Source of the DNA: Xenorhabdus ehlersii
GTDB lineage: Bacteria > Pseudomonadota > Gammaproteobacteria > Enterobacterales > Enterobacteriaceae
Assembly: GCF_003610465.1 (NCBI RefSeq)
Contig: NZ_RAQI01000001.1
Span: 682,001-746,000, forward strand
DNA: 64,000 nt
Direction: 5' to 3'
The notes below the pieces were generated by a model that did no database searches, had not been told where the DNA came from, and saw only the letters and a list, made by a program, of their open reading frames with translations. The position numbers and the translations under genes are program-made. Positions 62,420-64,000 of the stretch are shown one piece after another (within the stretch, counting starts at the first letter, position 1; each line of letters begins with the position of its first letter).

Positions 62420-62749
62420 TTAGCTCCCCATCAACGCACGTAACGCGAGAAACACCAAATAACCCACCAAAATGACGCCGAAGAAGTTTTTCATCCGCGT
62501 TGCAATGATGACAGTTATCAACGTAGCCAGCATAAAGGTATTACCCAAAGAAAGATTCAGTGCTGCTGTCTGTGTGTCTATCATCACACCGTTAGCGATA
62601 ATAACGGTTAGAATGGCTGGCGGCAGTAGTTCAAATGCATCCTTAATTATCGGTGGCAGAGTAATATAATTAGCGAAAATAAACGCTATGCTGCGCACAG
62701 CAAACACTGTGACACCCATGGCTAGGATCACCATCATGGTATGACTCAT
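62420..62749 (-). CDS. azlD: AzlD-family small exporter subunit
   Basis: 109 aa, four membrane segments: VTVFAVRSIAFIFANYITLP, DAFELLPPAILTVIIANGVM, FMLATLITVIIATRMKNFFG, VILVGYLVFLALRALMGS. AzlD acts with AzlC as a branched-chain amino-acid exporter. Here the pair is placed within an NRPS operon, overlapping azlC by 4 bp, so export of the product or of an amino-acid precursor is plausible. Confidence 0.88.
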   Translation of the reverse strand: MSHTMMVILAMGVTVFAVRSIAFIFANYITLPPIIKDAFELLPPAILTVIIANGVMIDTQTAALNLSLGNTFMLATLITVIIATRMKNFFGVILVGYLVFLALRALMGS

Positions 62750-63471
62750 TGTTTCACCTTCTTTATCATCTTCCGCTGGCGCAGCTCTTGTACCAATTTA
62801 ACAATAGTCACCGAAGCAACACAGGAGATCAGAATGCCAAGGTTATAAGGTAGACGAGCGCACAACACCCATACCGCCAGCGCAACCAATGAAACAGCCA
62901 GATTGCGAGGCACCTTCAGATAGGGAACTAGCATGGCGACAAATGTGGCGTAGGCAATAAACTCCAGCCCCCAAGCAGACGCAAAAGCTGACAACATATC
63001 GCCGAGAAACAGCCCGATAGCGGTGCCTATGATCCAGTTAAAATAAAAAATCAGCACACAACTCATAAAATAGATATTTTTATCTGTCTGTTGCCCTGAT
63101 TCACTAAAGCGTTCTTTTGCCATCACAAATACGGCATCGATCAGGCCAAATGCCAGCATAATGCGCCAACTGAGTGGGATTGCCTTCACCTCATCAATCA
63201 ACGAAATAGCGTAGAGAAAAAAGCGTAAACTCAGTAGCAAAGTAGTGATCAGTGCTACCATCAGTCCGGTATGCGACAGGATTAACTGCAGCCCAACAAA
63301 CTGGGCAGCGCCGGAATAGATAAAACCAGACATTACTAGGCCATCTTTGATAGTCAGGCCACCCGATATGACCAGAGCTCCAAACACTACTCCAGAAAGG
63401 GTTGATGAAATTAGAAGAGGTAAGGAGCGCCTAAAAGCCAGCATCACTTCACGTTTAATCACGCTACTCAT
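62746..63471 (-). CDS. azlC: AzlC-family amino-acid exporter
   Basis: 241 aa from ATG 63471 (MSSVIKREVMLAFRRSLPLL); a longer frame from 63537 would overlap the upstream gene. AzlC features: ISSTLSGVVFGALVISGGLT, GLVMSGFIYSGAAQFVGLQL, TLLLSLRFFLYAISL, ending in the second half of membrane helices. It lies 7 bp after the SbnB-like stop. Co-transcribed with azlD and the NRPS genes. Confidence 0.88.
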   Translation of the reverse strand: MSSVIKREVMLAFRRSLPLLISSTLSGVVFGALVISGGLTIKDGLVMSGFIYSGAAQFVGLQLILSHTGLMVALITTLLLSLRFFLYAISLIDEVKAIPLSWRIMLAFGLIDAVFVMAKERFSESGQQTDKNIYFMSCVLIFYFNWIIGTAIGLFLGDMLSAFASAWGLEFIAYATFVAMLVPYLKVPRNLAVSLVALAVWVLCARLPYNLGILISCVASVTIVKLVQELRQRKMIKKVKQ

Positions 63472-63478
63472 GTGTCGA

Positions 63479-64000
63479 TCAACTCCCGCTATATGCGTCA
63501 GGGAAGAAGTTATAAATGCATACTTTATCTTCTGCATTGAGTGTCTCCAGCAGCTGTTGTGCTACTGCTAGATCGAGGATTCCCATACCAAATGGCGAGA
63601 ATATACGCGGTCGGTTATTGTCTGGAACAACGCGCTGTTCGATTAAATCAGCGATTCCCCCTGCCATAAAATCATGATGACCTACCTGTTGACTAGCGAG
63701 GTGGGGTGAAGTCTGCGCTTTCAAGCAATGGCTGACATCATCCGCTACGTTCTGTCCCGCCAGAATTATTTCTGGTGCCAGATCACGTAATGACATGTGT
63801 AGCACAGTCGGCGCATGGCTAAACCAAGCGGGAGAAGTAATATAGGGTTGGCTAGCTGAAGTGGCAATCAGTACCATATCTGATTCACTGATGGTGGATT
63901 CCAACGATGCACTGCAACTGGTTCCAGCCCAACCAATGGACTTATCGCGAAACATTTGGCTACGGGTTTCACTGAGATCGCACACACAGAGTGTATCGAT
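63479..64000 (-). CDS. SbnB-like dehydrogenase (ornithine cyclodeaminase/mu-crystallin family), partial
   Basis: The frame is open to the window edge; only the C-terminal roughly 173 residues are present. Rossmann region (VCDLSETRSQMF; DMVLIATSASQPYI), then LHMSLRDLAPEIILAGQNVA, HHDFMAGGIADLI and RPRIFSPFGMGILDLAVAQQ. FSPFGxGILDL and the SLRDL segment match SbnB more than ornithine cyclodeaminase. SbnB oxidises the SbnA adduct of O-phosphoserine and glutamate to release L-2,3-diaminopropionate. It is the upstream gene of the NRPS operon as far as visible. An sbnA-like gene is expected beyond the edge. Confidence 0.75.
   Translation of the reverse strand: MDTLCVCDLSETRSQMFRDKSIGWAGTSCSASLESTISESDMVLIATSASQPYITSPAWFSHAPTVLHMSLRDLAPEIILAGQNVADDVSHCLKAQTSPHLASQQVGHHDFMAGGIADLIEQRVVPDNNRPRIFSPFGMGILDLAVAQQLLETLNAEDKVCIYNFFPDAYSGS

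Noticed and set aside
1..64000. CRISPR arrays, rRNA operons or complete tRNA genes
   Set aside because: No regularly spaced direct repeats, rRNA sequence or full cloverleaf were found on reading both strands; only the tRNA-Leu 3' fragment at 20,655-20,710 is present.
63479..64000. True ornithine cyclodeaminase
   Set aside because: The FSPFGMGILDL and SLRDL segments and the NRPS context fit SbnB better, though only the C-terminal part is visible and the alternative is not excluded.

Overview
The window looks like chromosome of an entomopathogenic Morganellaceae bacterium, most likely Photorhabdus or Xenorhabdus. This rests on an inositol-catabolic operon beside a PAS4-LuxR type regulator, a large Tcd-pore-like toxin with its own type I exporter, a non-ribosomal peptide synthetase (NRPS) locus, and very heavy IS load (ISAs1, IS701, IS4, IS5, IS982, IS1, IS110/IS1111 and IS630 types). 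The assignment is from gene content and protein resemblance only.

Region 1 (1 to about 20.7 kb) is a decayed mobile island. It holds three HTH-antitoxin/RelE-like toxin pairs with visible operators, a two-gene ATPase + DUF4276 module of defence type, phage-type regulators (Ner-like, KilA-N/P63C, Arc), a phage-replication-like gene, a probable anti-CBASS Acb2-type protein, a TagO/VasI-like periplasmic protein, and several unknown small genes. Many genes are split by IS elements whose target duplications can still be read (CTAG for IS701 and IS5; 12 bp for IS4) or carry frameshifts. Two identical ISAs1 copies in opposite orientation bracket about 9 kb. The island ends at a 3' fragment of a tRNA-Leu gene (about 20,655-20,710), the expected scar of tRNA-site integration.

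Region 2 (21.4-32.5 kb) is ordinary chromosome: iolG, an SSS-family symporter, an iolC kinase fused to a DUF2090 aldolase-like domain, iolE and iolB in one direction. A convergent codB-like permease with a LuxR-type regulator follows, then an XRE regulator and an AraC/GyrI-type regulator. iolA and iolD are not in the window.

Region 3 (32.9-45 kb) is the most striking protein system. ABC transporter, HlyD-type adaptor and second ABC transporter genes overlap or abut, followed 37 bp later by a 2,100-residue toxin. The toxin shows a CNF-like Cys/His motif near the N terminus, a YopT/C58-like Cys-His-Asp triad, a TcdA/TcdB-like hydrophobic pore segment and two RTX-like repeats near the C terminus. 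A Fur-box-like palindrome lies about 130 bp upstream of the operon.

Region 4 (45-53.6 kb) is a second scrap yard. A cysteine-hydrolase fragment, an MFS drug-efflux gene between two IS982 remnants, and fragments of a P4-type integrase, an ssb gene and an ICE replication-type gene are interleaved with IS1, IS982, IS110/IS1111 and IS630 elements.

Region 5 (53.6 kb to the right edge) is an NRPS locus on the minus strand. From upstream to downstream it runs SbnB-like dehydrogenase (cut by the window edge), AzlC, AzlD, a free-standing T-C didomain, and a 2,163-residue NRPS (partial C - A - T - C - A - T - TE), then an SbnI/SerK-like free-serine kinase homologue. SbnI plus SbnB predicts supply of L-2,3-diaminopropionate. 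The first A domain carries a serine code. The internal C domain has HDxxxDG in place of HHxxxDG, and the thioesterase has a cysteine nucleophile (GHCSG). Together they suggest a small Ser/Dap-type peptide, possibly released as a strained ring.
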